From Amylostereum areolatum (lineage: Eukaryota; Basidiomycota; Agaricomycetes; Russulales; Stereaceae), in assembly GCA_012932865.1 (NCBI GenBank), contig SAXG01000025.1, positions 587,009 through 651,008 of the forward strand: 64,000 bases of DNA, written 5' to 3'. The first letter of the stretch is position 1; each line of letters begins with the position of its first letter. Position numbers and translations under genes: made by a program. The notes beneath the pieces were generated by a model. The model saw only the letters and a program-made list of their open reading frames with translations. It was not told the DNA's origin and made no database searches. Positions 1 to 11,326 of this stretch are shown here, piece by piece.

Positions 1-1127
1 GCCGGGACTGCGCGCTCTTTTTCGGGATTTATTTCCGTATTTGGATGGTCACGGCGTCGCTTCGGAGGCGACCGCGTGCTCGCGCAGCTGGTTTTGACTC
101 GTCTTCAATGTTTTGACGCCGGGAGGTTGAGATATGTGAGACACTCAGACAGTGGCAGATGTGCAGTTTGTCGAAGGAAGGCACACTAATATGTCGAGTA
201 CATAAGCATAAACCTGCAAAACTCGTACAGAACTGCACTTGTAGCGGCGACTGCCATGGGCCTTGTTGAAACGTGCATTGTAGGTCCCCACTGTAGCCAT
301 GCCGCGATAGCTCGCAATATGATGAGCTGCGCCTTAAATCAATGTTCCACGGGTGCAGGGGTCACAAGATTCCAACCACCGGCGATAAGTGTGTAGGGCG
401 TGCGCCTTCTGGGGAGGAGCGATAGTACTAATGAGTCTTCCACAGGAAGTTGAGAAGCTAGGCTATAAGTATAGTATATATTAGTGAAAACGAGTGAAAG
501 GTGAATAAAGAAACGCACCCAAACCAGTATGCCGCCTGAGGTTCGATGCACCATGGCTTGAGCCTGAGGGTTTAAAATTTCAAAGTACCAGTCGAGCACG
601 CTCATTCGTCCGAGTCCTCGCATCCACCGATTCTCGACCTGGCCTCGTCGATGACGGGCCCCACGCCACCGAGCCCTTCATGCTTCCGCTGCTCCTCTGG
701 ATGATCCTGATCGCCCGGGTTCGGCACCAACCTGCCGAGTCCTCCACAGGCATTCGTGCGAGCTCCGGATAGTAAATGTCCACTGAGCTCGCCAGCGAGG
801 CGTTGGTGGTGACTGCAGTAAGGCCCAATGTCGAGTCGATGGGTGCACAGATGTGTGGGATATCGATACATTGATTTTCAGTTTGGACGAGAATTACGAG
901 GCGACCCTCATCTTGGGTGGGTAGGGCGGGTTGCAGAGACATGTTAGCCATGATCGCGCTATAAGCGAGCAAAATAAAAATCCACGGCCCTCTCAAAGGA
1001 TGGGAAGAGACAACGTACCTGTTTTTAGAGATCAATTGAACGCCTGACGAGGTCCTAGAATTATCGATCGTCTGGTCAATCGTTCATGTTGGCAGATATG
1101 GGGCGTGGTTTGTCCTTAGGTTCGCGG

Positions 1128-1190
1128 TGGCCACGGTGAACGAGCCACGGTGAACGAGCCACGGTGAACGAGCCACGGTGAACGAGCCAC
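1128..1190. repeat. 14-bp tandem repeat, about 4.5 copies
   Basis: The unit gagccacggtgaac occurs in three exact consecutive copies (1142-1183), preceded by one variant copy (1128-1141) and followed by half a unit. It lies in a stretch without a recognised gene. Confidence 0.9.
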
Positions 1191-2322
1191 AGATGAGTCG
1201 ATTGGTCGGGGTGATGTTAAGAGATGCCCTGCGCAGTGTCTAAAAGGCCCGGGAAAATTAGCCCACAATGTGTATGGAACGACTGTGCTGAACTGACCTG
1301 CAGTAGACTTCGACAAGCCGATCCTTCAAGGTAGACTGCAACTGAGACGTCCCCGAACAGGAAATGGTCGGCAAGTGCGTCCAGCAGGATGCTGTACCCA
1401 GGCATAGAGATGTCAAGGGAAGAGAAAGCGTCGAGTGACCTGGGAAAGGAGGGAAGTGGACGGTCAGTGCTTCTTCGAGTGATGGCGACGCGGCGCGCGT
1501 GGGTGTCTGACTATGATTTCTCCGTCAATAAGACCCCGGCAAACATATGGAGAAGGCACATACAAAGGTCTCAATACGTCTTCCCGAATCTCCGCGCTGG
1601 AGCTCGCATGCGGAGCTCGCCGTATCCTTGAATTAAACCCATAGAAAGAGTCATCTTGTTAGTGGTCAGATGGAAAAGATCTAGAGTCAGAAGACCGACG
1701 CGTCTTGCCGCCACACGATCATGTGACCTCTTTCCTTCTGGCGAGGAAGCCGAGAGTTCTCCCAAACCAAGATGTCAGTTATAAGTATAATATGTTGAAC
1801 AAAAAGGGCGGTAAGCGTTGGATGGCTGACTGTATCTACTATATAGAAGCGGGGAAGAAAGACAGGTCTGGCTGTGTGAAGTCGGCATCTCGACAATACT
1901 TAACTTGTCATAATGATTTACATAAGCACGCGTCCGACTAGGTCCGACTCTCCTTCTTTTCCACCACAACTACAAGGGAGTACAACGGCGTTGGTTGCTT
2001 TCTTGCAACCGTACCAGACATCGGGAATGGTCGTCTCCACGCTCGCAGTGAGCGTAAGGGAAACCTCCGAGCTTACTCCCATCCGTGTTCATGTGCCGAA
2101 AACCCCCAAATGACGCAGCAGGTCAACTGACTTCGGCCAGCATCGACTCTCGACTTCGACACACGCACTCTCAGATCCGTCATTCCCAGGCCATTCCAAC
2201 AGATGCACATGCATCTGCGCGTGCTATGTCCACCATCCTCGACGGTCCGCGCACGACCACGAGCCCTCCTTACATGCGGACCGCCCGTTTGTTTTTAGGA
2301 TCTTACTTCAACGCCCACCGTC

Positions 2323-2330
2323 ATATATAA
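2323..2330 (+). promoter_or_regulatory. TATA box of the GH28 gene
   Basis: An A/T run of the form tatataa lies about 50 nt upstream of the GH28 start codon at 2377, a typical spacing for a strongly expressed fungal secreted enzyme. Confidence 0.6.
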
Positions 2331-2376
2331 GCGGCCACCTGCGGGACAAGGACCATTACTCTACACTTCTCGGACA

Positions 2377-4111
2377 ATGGATCGGTGGAGACTTTTATTC
2401 TGGCTGGCTCTGGCGCGTGTTGCATGGACACAGTCGTGCACGATGGCCGCGAGCGGCGGGGATGACGCGCCTGCGTTCCTCGACGCGATGCAGACTTGCG
2501 ACACGGTAGTCATCCCAAGCGACACGATGATCAGCATTGGAACACGGCTCAATATGACCGGTGTTACGAACAAGCATATTGTGAGTTTAATCCACCCATG
2601 CTTTCGTATGCGTTGACGTTGAGCGGAGGATAGTCGGTGCAGGGAACGATCAAGTTTACCGATGACCTTACCTACTGGATCAGTGTGAGTGAAACCTGCC
2701 GGTTTGTCACTCTCTAGCATGTGCTAATTGTACTTTATGGCTATTCAGAATGCTTTCTTCCTCGACTTTCAGGACCAATCTACCTTCTGGCTTCTCGGGG
2801 GACAGAATATCCTCGTCGACGGCGGGGGCACACTTGACGGTTCGGGACAGGTACGTCAACCCTACCTTTTTCTCTCCCATGCACTCACGAGTAGTGTACC
2901 CAGGCTTGGTACGACCGATTGTACGTCCTTGTCCTCCGAGTTTTGTTTTTCTTGGCTGAACCATGGACTCCAGTGCAGACAATAGCACGCTCATCCGGCC
3001 TATCATCCTCACTGTTTTCGATGGCACGAACGTTACTATCCGCGACATCAACGAAATAAACGGACCGGAATGGCAAAATCTTGTACGTTACCCCTCCATC
3101 CCCTTAGCTCTTGATCTGACCCTCCCGCGAAGGTATGGCAAAGTCAAGACGTGACCTACGACAACATCACAATCAACGCCGTCTCGACCTCGGACAATGG
3201 CGCGAAGAACACGGACGGTTGGGATATATACCGAAGCGACAACGTCGTGATCCAAAACTCGGTTATCAATAACGGGGATGATTGTGTTTCGTTCAAGCCC
3301 AGTGCGTTTCTAGGGTTGCGCGGCTAGCCGTGCAGCTGACCAGGTATGGATAGATTCGACGAACATCCTTGTGGCAAACCTCCAATGCACTGGTTCACAG
3401 TATGTCTGCCGTCTCCTCCACAACCTGCCGCCGCTGACGATCAATACTACTACCAGCGGGATCTCTGTTGGCTCACTCGGCCAATTCGCTGGAGTGTTTG
3501 ACATCGTTCGGAATGTCCTCTCCACAAATGTCACTATGAGCAACGCGGCAAATGGTGCCCGCATCAAGTGTTGGGCAGGAGAGAACGTTGGCAGCGGGAT
3601 CGTCCAGAACATCACGTTCGAGCACTTCGTCGAGTCGAGCGTCGACAACCCGCTCATCATCGACCAGGTTCGTGCGCTTTTGGTTATGGAAGCATTCTTG
3701 AACTCACAGCGGCGACGTGATGTAGTGTTACATGACGGACGCGGACGAATGTTCGGAATTCCCGTCGAATACTCTCATCCAAGATATCTTCTTCAATGAG
3801 TGGGTGCCTTCACAGTGCGTGGACGTGCACGGACGACTGACGCACAACGTATAGTATCTCCGGAACTTCATCAGGATCAGAGGACTCTGTTGTCGCTTCC
3901 TTGTCGTGCTCCCCAGATGGCCGTTGCAGCAACATCAATGTGAACGATATCGATCTCTCGTCCGTCCTCTCCCTTGTTATGGCATACAAACGATCTGATA
4001 CTTCGACCTATAAGCCCACCCGCAGACGAAGGAGATGCAACTTACACTTGCCAGAACGTCAACGTGACAGGCAGTTCCGCGTCTTTGTTCGGGACATGTG
4101 CTACCACCTGA
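2377..4111 (+). CDS. Secreted exo-polygalacturonase, GH28 (multi-exon)
   Basis: This is a pectin-degrading glycoside hydrolase of family 28 that should release galacturonic acid from polygalacturonan outside the cell. The first about 19 residues form a signal peptide. After splicing all family motifs are visible: NTDGWD and NNGDDC carry the catalytic aspartates, GSHGISVGS appears when the intron beginning near 3401 is removed, and ARIKCW is the substrate-binding RIK motif. A right-handed beta-helix is expected from the N-x-T-I repeats. About eight short introns interrupt the gene. The C-terminus ends in a cysteine-containing tail (SLFGTCATT) at 4111. The exo rather than endo mode is inferred from overall resemblance to fungal exo-enzymes. 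It has no functionally linked neighbour. Several N-x-S/T sites fit a secreted glycoprotein. Confidence 0.85.
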
Positions 4112-5181
4112 AGTCGAAGATTCCTACTACCTTTGAAACACTCCGTGTATTCCAGCACTCGGTTTCAACAAAAAAAAATGCATTGAATTTTGACCCACAC
4201 GCCCGTGCCATCTCAGCGATGTCCTCCCTCTCTTGCACCTTACCGCCCCTCCTCGACGGGTGGAACTTGGTAACGGATTATTTTTGAGGGCGTGGCGTTT
4301 AAAGGAGGCTCCCGCTGGGCTAGCCTGTTGTGGGTAGGGTTCGGGGGTTCGACTTCCCGTTCACTGTGGATTCGAAACTACCGCCGCACCAGTTCAGCGA
4401 ACCTGAGATACAACACTCGACCGAAAAGTGCCCGTCAACACCCTGCCCATGCCATCGTCGATTACAACCCCCTTGCTCACGAGCTCGCCTACATTTAGCA
4501 TTGCGGCATTTATCAGGCCCGACACCCTGTCCGCAAAATCCTGGCTCGACAGGCTCACGACCGTAAGACCGTTCGGAGCTGCGGAAAGCGTCGAAACAGG
4601 TCTGTATCAGTGTATGTCTTCCGCTTTCCAGTCCAGACGATCATGTGATCGTTCCATTCATTCCCACGCCCTGCCCTCTTTCGGACGTTCGAATTCCTCG
4701 AGGCTCGTGTAAGTTATTAACGTTAACCTCGTGTAACGTTGCCCACGACATTTTCCAGACAATTTCCTTCATTCCTCTCTCAGCCGGGCTCAATGCAACA
4801 CTTGAGTTGGCATGTCGTCTTATTTCCGGCTTGCCTAAACTCGTATAACGTGATGAACCGTCGAGACCACGTTTTTTCAAGCCTTAGCTGGCGATGTGAT
4901 AGGAACCTGGAGATCGTGCCACACGACTTGCTGCTGGCACTCAGCGCGTAAGCAAAGGCAAGGTCTTCCTACCAGTCCCCTCGTGCATGTCCTCATGTTC
5001 TTCGCCAGTCTCCAGCCGGAGTTTTTGTGTCACATATCGGATGAACGACACGAGGCCTTAGTTGACCCAAGTACAAAAGTGCAGCTGTCGTGTCTTTGGA
5101 CGAGACCACTGGGACCCACATCTCAAGATCTCTCCCTTCGACAGCTACCTATCCAGCAACTCTACATTCTCCTCTACCCTC
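4112..5181. other. Intergenic, no gene seen
   Basis: About 1.07 kb between the GH28 gene and BTB1. Open frames here are short, overlap each other and show no domain. It should contain the GH28 terminator and the BTB1 promoter, but I see no clear TATA element. Confidence 0.5.
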
Positions 5182-7099
5182 ATGGACGTTCTCCCCTCTT
5201 TCTCTGCCGTCCCACAGGCTCACCCTGCTAAGCCCAAAGCACTCGGTACACCACCTGCCGCCAAGCGCGAGAAGTTCACGTTTGACGACGAGAAAGTCGT
5301 ATTCTTGGTGTGTTGTACCAGTCTACGTGCATTTTGTTTATCTCATTGTGTCATGAAAGGTCGACGGGGTCTCGTATACTGTTCACAGCTACTTCTTCGA
5401 GCGCGACTCGGCTTGGTTCCGTGCTCGCTTTGCCGAGCCTCACGCCGACCAGCTGCCCTCGGGCTGGGAGCTCCGCCACACCCTGCGCGGAAGGCCATTT
5501 TACGTTGATCACACCATGAAGAAAACAACGTGGACGCCACCTGCCGGAACCCGCTTCCAAGATCGTCTTCCCGTCAATCGTACGGTCGCCCTCGAGCACG
5601 TTTCGCCCAACGAGTTCGACGCGTTCCTTTCCATCCTGTATCCTTCGTAAGTCCGCCTGCCTATTACTGCATGTTACGCATCTGACCATTGGTTTACCTT
5701 CCTCAGCGACTTCGATGTCGGCGACATCACAACCCTGCAAGACTGGTCCGCCGTCCTTAAGCTGGCCACCATGTGGTCCTTCTATTCAATCCGCACGCTG
5801 GCCATCCGGAACCTCGACCCTCTCCTCGATCACCTCCCGTTCGAGCGTCTGCTCCTGGCACGCGCCCACGGCGTCGCCGAGTGGGTCCGCCCGGCCCTCG
5901 TTCAGCTCTGCGAACGTCCGGCGACCCTCCGTTCGGATGAGATCCGCAAGATGGATGCTGAAGACGTCGCGTTGGTCATCGAGGTCAAGGACAACGTCAG
6001 GGCGACGACCAAGGGCGAGCTCGTCCCGGACATGATCGAGTTCGAAGTGACTAGGCTGTGTGCCCTCCTCGACGAGGCCGCCGTCGCCCGGGGTACTCCC
6101 CCGTCCGAGGAATGTCACCAAAGCTCTGAACAAGCGGAAGAGACATTGGACGTCCAGACAGAGCCCCCAAGGTCCCCCAAGATGTCAGATGTCGGGGAGC
6201 TGGAACGTCCCGTGACACCAACAGAGCAGGAAGACAACTTCGCCCCCAAGCAGGTCGATGAACTCGAAGAGCCTCTCCACACGAACGGGGCTACACATTC
6301 CGTTGCTCCATCCACGCCCGTCGCAGCATCACCCGAGCCATCACCTGTGGTATCACAAGCCGAATTGCCTTCCCCAACGCCCGAGATCGAGGTCCTTCCC
6401 CTTACTCCCGAGGCTGTCGTGGATGTCGCCCTCCCTCCGGTCGAAGACGAGCACGCTGCCCCTATCCAAGAAAGTCTGCGGTCGTCAATTGTGGCCGAAC
6501 CTGAGCCTTTCCAGGCTCCGCTGCTGGACCCTCCTTCCAAGGAGGTCGAACCAGTGATGGAAAAATCCTTTCTCTCCCACAATGGTGAAGCGACGACCGA
6601 GGACTCGTCCTCTGTTAGCGCTCAGCCATCGACTCCTGCTCCCGCTGAGGCATCTCCTCTAGCCACGCCGGTTCGGTCAACCTCTCCTCCCCTCGCCGGT
6701 TCCGGCGTCACCCGTGAACCCTCTGCCTCTTCCACGCACACCCACCGCACTTCCATCTTCGATCGTTTCCTCAGCTCCGCCGCCGCAGCCGAGCCTCGTA
6801 CCGGGTTGGGATCGTTTTTCAACGGCGGGAAGTTGGACACGCCTATGCTTGGCCGCCGCCGCTCGGGAACAGCATCGATTGCGAACCCTGTTGAGAAGTC
6901 TGACCTCAGCCCAGAGATGAAGCGCGTCAACGGCCAGGGAGCCGCGGGCGCAGTTGCACGTCCCTTGGCGGTAGAGAAGATGGCCAACGATGTGAGGTCG
7001 GACAGCGAGGATAGCGGGTTCGCCACCGCTACTTCTGCTGTCTCTCCCCCTTCCAAGAAGAAAAAGTCCAACAAGAAGAAGATGACGAGGAAGTTGTAA
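5182..7099 (+). CDS. BTB1: BTB-like protein with a nested WW domain
   Basis: This three-exon gene (introns 5308-5359 and 5647-5706) encodes about 601 residues. Residues about 30-60 form the first BTB strands and helix, with DGVSYTVHSYFFERDS matching the start of the fold. A complete WW domain follows at about 74-103: it opens LPSGWE, has FYVDH in the middle, and ends TTWTPP, giving both tryptophans and the proline. The BTB fold then resumes with EFDAFLSILYP. A helical BACK-like half follows (W..VLKLATMWSFYSIRTLAI, RLLLARAHGVAEWV, EDVALVIEV). The last about 300 residues are Ser/Pro/Glu-rich and probably disordered, ending in a Lys-rich tail. BTB proteins often bind Cullin-3, and WW domains bind proline-rich ligands. 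Acting as a ubiquitin-ligase adaptor is therefore a reasonable inference, not shown. The start is the first in-frame methionine of the exon. Confidence 0.8.
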
Positions 7100-7551
7100 G
7101 GAGGGGGCTAGATCAGTTTTGCGTACAATGCGGTTTGAAGGTGAGTCTAGAACTTATACGGTGTCTTTCATAGAGGCTAACAACTCGATGGTTTCGATAG
7201 TATCTTATTTGCATGAACTAGGACATTCAATCGTGCGTTGGTCTTGTCGGTGCATGTTGATAAACCCAGTTGTTCCTTGTGAGGTGTATCCGATTTCTTG
7301 ATCCTAGCTTACTATACCACACTAATATCGAGAGGGGGAGAAACGGTCTCAATCAGTCAATCATTTTACGCCTGACCATGAGAATATTTGTCTTCCATTT
7401 CGGTAAGAGACGCTGAAGGTGTATAAGGTTTTTATCGTTGGATCCGTTCTTCGCTCGCTCTCCTTCCCCGTCATCGTGGTCCCCACGTTCTGCACCAGGT
7501 TATTCTGGTCTCGCCAAGCTTCGAAGCTTGAAGCTTGAACCTCGGAGTTAT
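7100..7551. other. Intergenic between BTB1 and BTB2
   Basis: No gene is seen. Close to BTB2 there is a small cluster of overlapping aagctt/ttcgaagctt repeats (about 7517-7540). Confidence 0.5.
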
Positions 7552-9087
7552 ATGCAAATGCCTCCCAACATCAGGCGCTGGACTCAGGGCCTCGAACAAT
7601 CCCCTTTGCTGTCGTATAGCACTTTCAGCGACACCTCAACACCATCGTTTGAATCAGTCACAGACGATGATCTTTCACCACTTTCTGCGTCGTTCCCGGA
7701 GGCAAAAAGTATGTCAGAGTCGAGCATATTCGGCAAGATCTCGAGGGCAGACGCCTCATCAAAGCCAGCAGGTCCAGATGATGCGGTAATTAATAGACGA
7801 AGGTGGTTCATGCCTTGCGACAAGCGCGTGTCCTTCCTCGTGCGTTCTCTCTTCATTTCGATCGACACGCCCTTTCTGACCTGTGTGACCCGCATTGGTG
7901 GCAGGTCGAAGACACGTTGTACGAAAACATACCAACCTACTTCTTCACACGAGACTCGCCGTGGTTTGCCACACGCATTGCCCAGGCGCTCGATGCAGCC
8001 GCCGCGAATACTCCGAAAGATCAAGAGACCTCCTCGAGCACGGGCACGATCCGTCTTCCACTGGGGTGGGAGTTTAGACGACGCGCTGGAGAGCTGCCGT
8101 ATTTTGTCGATCATAACGCAAAGAAGATATGAGCGCTCCCACCAGACCTTGCGGACGTTGGCGCCCCCGAGCCCAGGGTATACTTGGACGGAATTACTGT
8201 GGATGAATTCGAGGACTTTCTGAAAATATTGTTTCCTCCGTACGTCGTCCTTGATCTGACTCTTCGACCCCACGCTGACGGGCTGCTTTTAGCGATTTCG
8301 GCGCCGACACCTTGACGGAGATCGAAGAATGGTCGGCAGTGCTCAAGCTCTCCACTATGTGGTCCTGGGCATCCATTCGCACCCTTTCCATCGTCGCCTG
8401 CACCATCTTCTTGAGACGCTTCCCTTTCGGCGCCTTCTCCTTGCCCGCAGGTACGGCGTGGACCACTGGGTCAGGCTAGCCCTCGTGGGTCTCTGCTCTC
8501 GCAAGGCGACCCTCCGTGCGGATGAGATACGCCAGATGGACGCCGAGGACATCGCGTTCATCATCGAAGTTAGGGAATCAGAGCCAGCCATCGACCTGCC
8601 TCTCGTAGGCAAGACCCTCACACCCGCATCATCATGTGGTCCCCGCACGGTATCCCCGTGCGACGACCCCAAAACAACCATTGAGACGACAGACTCGGAG
8701 AGCCAAATAGGATGTGATCTCTTCACGATGCCTTCAAACCTTGGTTCTCAAACTCCACCCAGAGTCAAAGTCCCAAGGTCAAAGTCCTTTGACGCATCTC
8801 GGAGATTTCCGCTTCAATCGGCGAATACAACACCGACTTCAAGTCAATGGCCCACGTCGACGTCGGTCCTACGTAGATCAACCTTCCCATATGCAAGTGC
8901 ATTGAGGAGGGAAAGCGTCACGAGTCCCCCACGCTGCGAAGCGGACGCAGAAGACTGGAGTTGCATGGCAGTGACAGTGGCGACGTCCCGCTCTGGAAGC
9001 AGTGTGGATCTCCACGATGAAGCTTTCGTTAACTCAAGTCACGTCGTGGATGGCAGAAAAGGGGGAGGGCATTTTCTCGTGGGATAG
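7552..9087 (+). pseudogene. BTB2: pseudogene copy of BTB1 with a stop inside its WW domain
   Basis: The layout copies BTB1: an N-terminal Ser/Pro-rich exon, an intron after VSFL, then VEDTLYENIPTYFFTRDSPWF and a WW-type insert opening LPLGWEFRR and running to YFVDHNAKKI. The next codon, where BTB1 has its second WW tryptophan, is TGA (8130-8132). The reading frame continues behind it (LDGITVDEFEDFLKILFPP), passes a second intron at the conserved place, and runs through EEWSAVLKLSTMWSWASIRTLSI. Near 8390-8410 the homology then moves to another frame (HLLETLPFRRLLLARRYGVDHWV) to the stop at 9087. One nonsense codon plus one frameshift indicate a dead gene, although stop codon readthrough or sequencing errors cannot be excluded. 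The start chosen is the methionine at 7552. Confidence 0.75.
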
Positions 9088-9803
9088 ATTCTACTGAACC
9101 TCGCAGAGAAGTAATAAACGTGTTCCCAGAGGATCTGGCCTTGGTCCGGGTCGAGGCGAAAGATACGATGTTTCTTGTGTGTTTATCTGGGAGGTCTTGA
9201 TGGAGTGACTAGACATTTTCGCAACGGCTGCATCTATCATCGACCCATCTTAGATGTATTATACTATCTATCTTCATATGAGCTGACTTCAATTCGCTGG
9301 TCGTAACTGCAAGCATGGTCACCGCAGACTCACCGGTCACCGGTCACCAGTGACCACACTTTTGAAGTTTGAACGGAGATTTCGGGGTTTGCCGGAGGCC
9401 ACCACTGACTCGTTTGGGCCTCAGATTGTCCTTTACGCCATCTCGTGCTCTGACCTGGTCTGACCTCATCTCGAATCCAAGGATATCATTCACATGCACT
9501 CGTTTATTCTGCAAGCTCCCGCCTTGATAATCGAGACGGTCGCTTCGTGCGTGCAACGCCCTTTGAAGTTTGAAAGGCATGCACTCTGGGCGTAGCCTCC
9601 ATGTCGGTATGTTTTGTGGTGGCACAATGATCTTTATGCTCATCAGTGTTCGCCAGGCGTTGTGCCTCCTGAAACCTGGGGAGTATAATTACCGCATGTA
9701 CACTTCTCATACACTGCAATCCCCGCACCTGCACGCCGATAGCACGGATTATCATCTCTATCCACCTGCCATCTCCGTCGACGTTACTCTTGGGAATATC
9801 GCC
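9088..9803. other. Intergenic before BTB3
   Basis: No gene is recognised. An open frame continues upstream of the BTB3 start from 9570, but its composition (TSHTLQSPHLHADSTD) does not resemble the family, so I treat it as leader. A short overlapping palindrome-like run of ggtcac/gtgacc lies at about 9331-9354. Confidence 0.5.
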
Positions 9804-11162
9804 ATGAGCGACCCTGGACGTACCGAAGCCCTAACGGAGGAGGCCCTCCGACCGTCCGGTTCAGAGCCGCTGTCCCCAACGTCATTCTCGACTGCAGTTT
9901 CTGCCACTGTCGACACAAATCACTCGCTCTCTGAGCTCGAAGAAGACACCGTACAACAACCAGAAACTCTTGGACCCCTGTCAAACTCGTCAACGTTACG
10001 CGATGCAAGGCGTCCGAGCTTGCAACAGAGGAAAGGAGCACAGGAGCAGTTTCACAGACACGAGAGATACTTTCTGAAAGGTGGAAGCGTCATGTTCTGT
10101 GTGAGTGGCCATTTATCGTCCCATTTGATTGCTTTATCCAAGGCTTGAATGCAGGTCGAGAATACGCTGTTTTACGTCCATCGCTCTGATTTTGAACGTT
10201 CCCGGTGGTTCTCCAAGCGCTTCGAATTGGACTCGTATCGTACCGCCGGCGAAAGCTCCAACTGTCCGCACTGCGGCTCCGATCCGTATGAGTACTATGA
10301 GTTATCATGGGTCACCGTTAAAGAGTTTGAACATTTCCTATCGACCATCTACCCTCGGTGCGTCCTTTTTTGGCCTCCCTTCGATATACAATGTACGACT
10401 GATCGACGTTGGTTTCAGAGAATTCCTCCGCCCAGACCTCACGACATGCGAAGAATGGTCATCCGTCCTAAGGCTCGCATATTTCTGGGAGTTTGACTCT
10501 CTCCGCCGCTTTGCAACCGAGAGGTTAGATGCACTCGTGACACCCTTCGAACGGCTTGACCTCGCGCGTTCCTATAAGGTGAAAGGCTGGGTACTTCCCG
10601 CGCTCGTATCTTTATGCAAGCGTACCGCGCCTCTGAGAGCAGTGGAGATTTCGAAGATGAAGCCCTACGACATTCAAGTGGTCACAACCGTGCGGGAGTC
10701 CGTTGGACGAGGTGCGTCAGGCGAGGAAGGGCGTGACGAGGAGGTGGACGAAATGCTGGAGACGTTGCTCGCACAAGAATCGGGGATGATTTTGCCTCCC
10801 GCACTAGAGTACTTCTCGTGGTATAACCGGTCAAGGTGCCCGTTTATATTCAAGAAACGCATGGATTCAAGTCACGACAATCGTCCGCCTTCGCACCACG
10901 CTCAAACTACCTTGTCGTTCGATACTGATTTGAAAGAGTCATCCCCAACACCCTTACGGCGAAAGAACAGCGATGAAGGATCATCATCGGGCAGGTAAGA
11001 TGCCACACCTCTTAAACGCGTGCTGTATTCTTACGTTCATATAACAGGAGTGAATATATGCCATCTTTCCAAACGGGTTCTGTCCTTCACGGAGACGAGA
11101 GTTCTGTGTTGGAAAGTGACTCGGATAGAGAAGATGATCCTGACGAGACGATGTACTACTGA
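9804..11162 (+). CDS. BTB3: BTB-like protein with a CxxC insert
   Basis: Member of the local BTB family, four exons. Exon 1 encodes a Ser/Thr-rich N-terminus ending HERYFLKGGSVMF. Exon 2 carries VENTLFYVHRSDFERSRWF, a short insert with SSNCPHCGSDPYEYYEL in place of a WW domain, and EFEHFLSTIYP. Exon 3 carries the helical half (EEWSSVLRLAYFWEFDSLRRFATERLDAL, RLDLARSYKVKGWV). A last short exon, joined across an intron starting at 10996, adds an acidic tail ending DETMYY at 11162. The CPHC pair could bind metal only if other ligands exist elsewhere, and I see no second clear pair. This copy is more diverged than its neighbours: the second BTB helix motif reads HRSDFERSRWF rather than the usual HRYFFERDSPWF. 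Confidence 0.75.
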
Positions 11163-11326
11163 CATCCTTTCCACTGTATTCCTCTTCATACGTTCTATTA
11201 ATCATGCATGTCATTCCCCATATATGCTCCAGCCAGGCTCATACAGTAATGACACACTGTCTACACATAACCTGCAAGTCCTGCCTTTAATCTCACAGTC
11301 TATCAGACAAAATATGGCATATTTCC

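Larger units (their letters stand above)
1..2376. other. Gene-poor left end, no recognised gene
   Basis: Only short overlapping open frames are present on both strands, none with a recognisable domain. One minus-strand frame (580-1035) has a hydrophobic N-terminal stretch followed by an ordinary soluble-looking segment, and a neighbouring frame (339-623) could be a spliced continuation. I cannot assign a family or a confident exon structure, so I do not call a gene. The last 60 bases hold the promoter of the GH28 gene. Confidence 0.5.

Noticed and set aside
580..1035. 151-codon minus-strand frame with a hydrophobic N-terminus
   Set aside because: One hydrophobic stretch is not enough to call a membrane or secreted protein, the rest has no family resemblance and the exon structure is unclear. 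Mentioned in the region note only.
4338..4380. tRNA-like T-arm (ggggttcgacttccc)
   Set aside because: No matching acceptor stem or anticodon arm upstream; a similar T-arm mimic near 20725 fails the same test.
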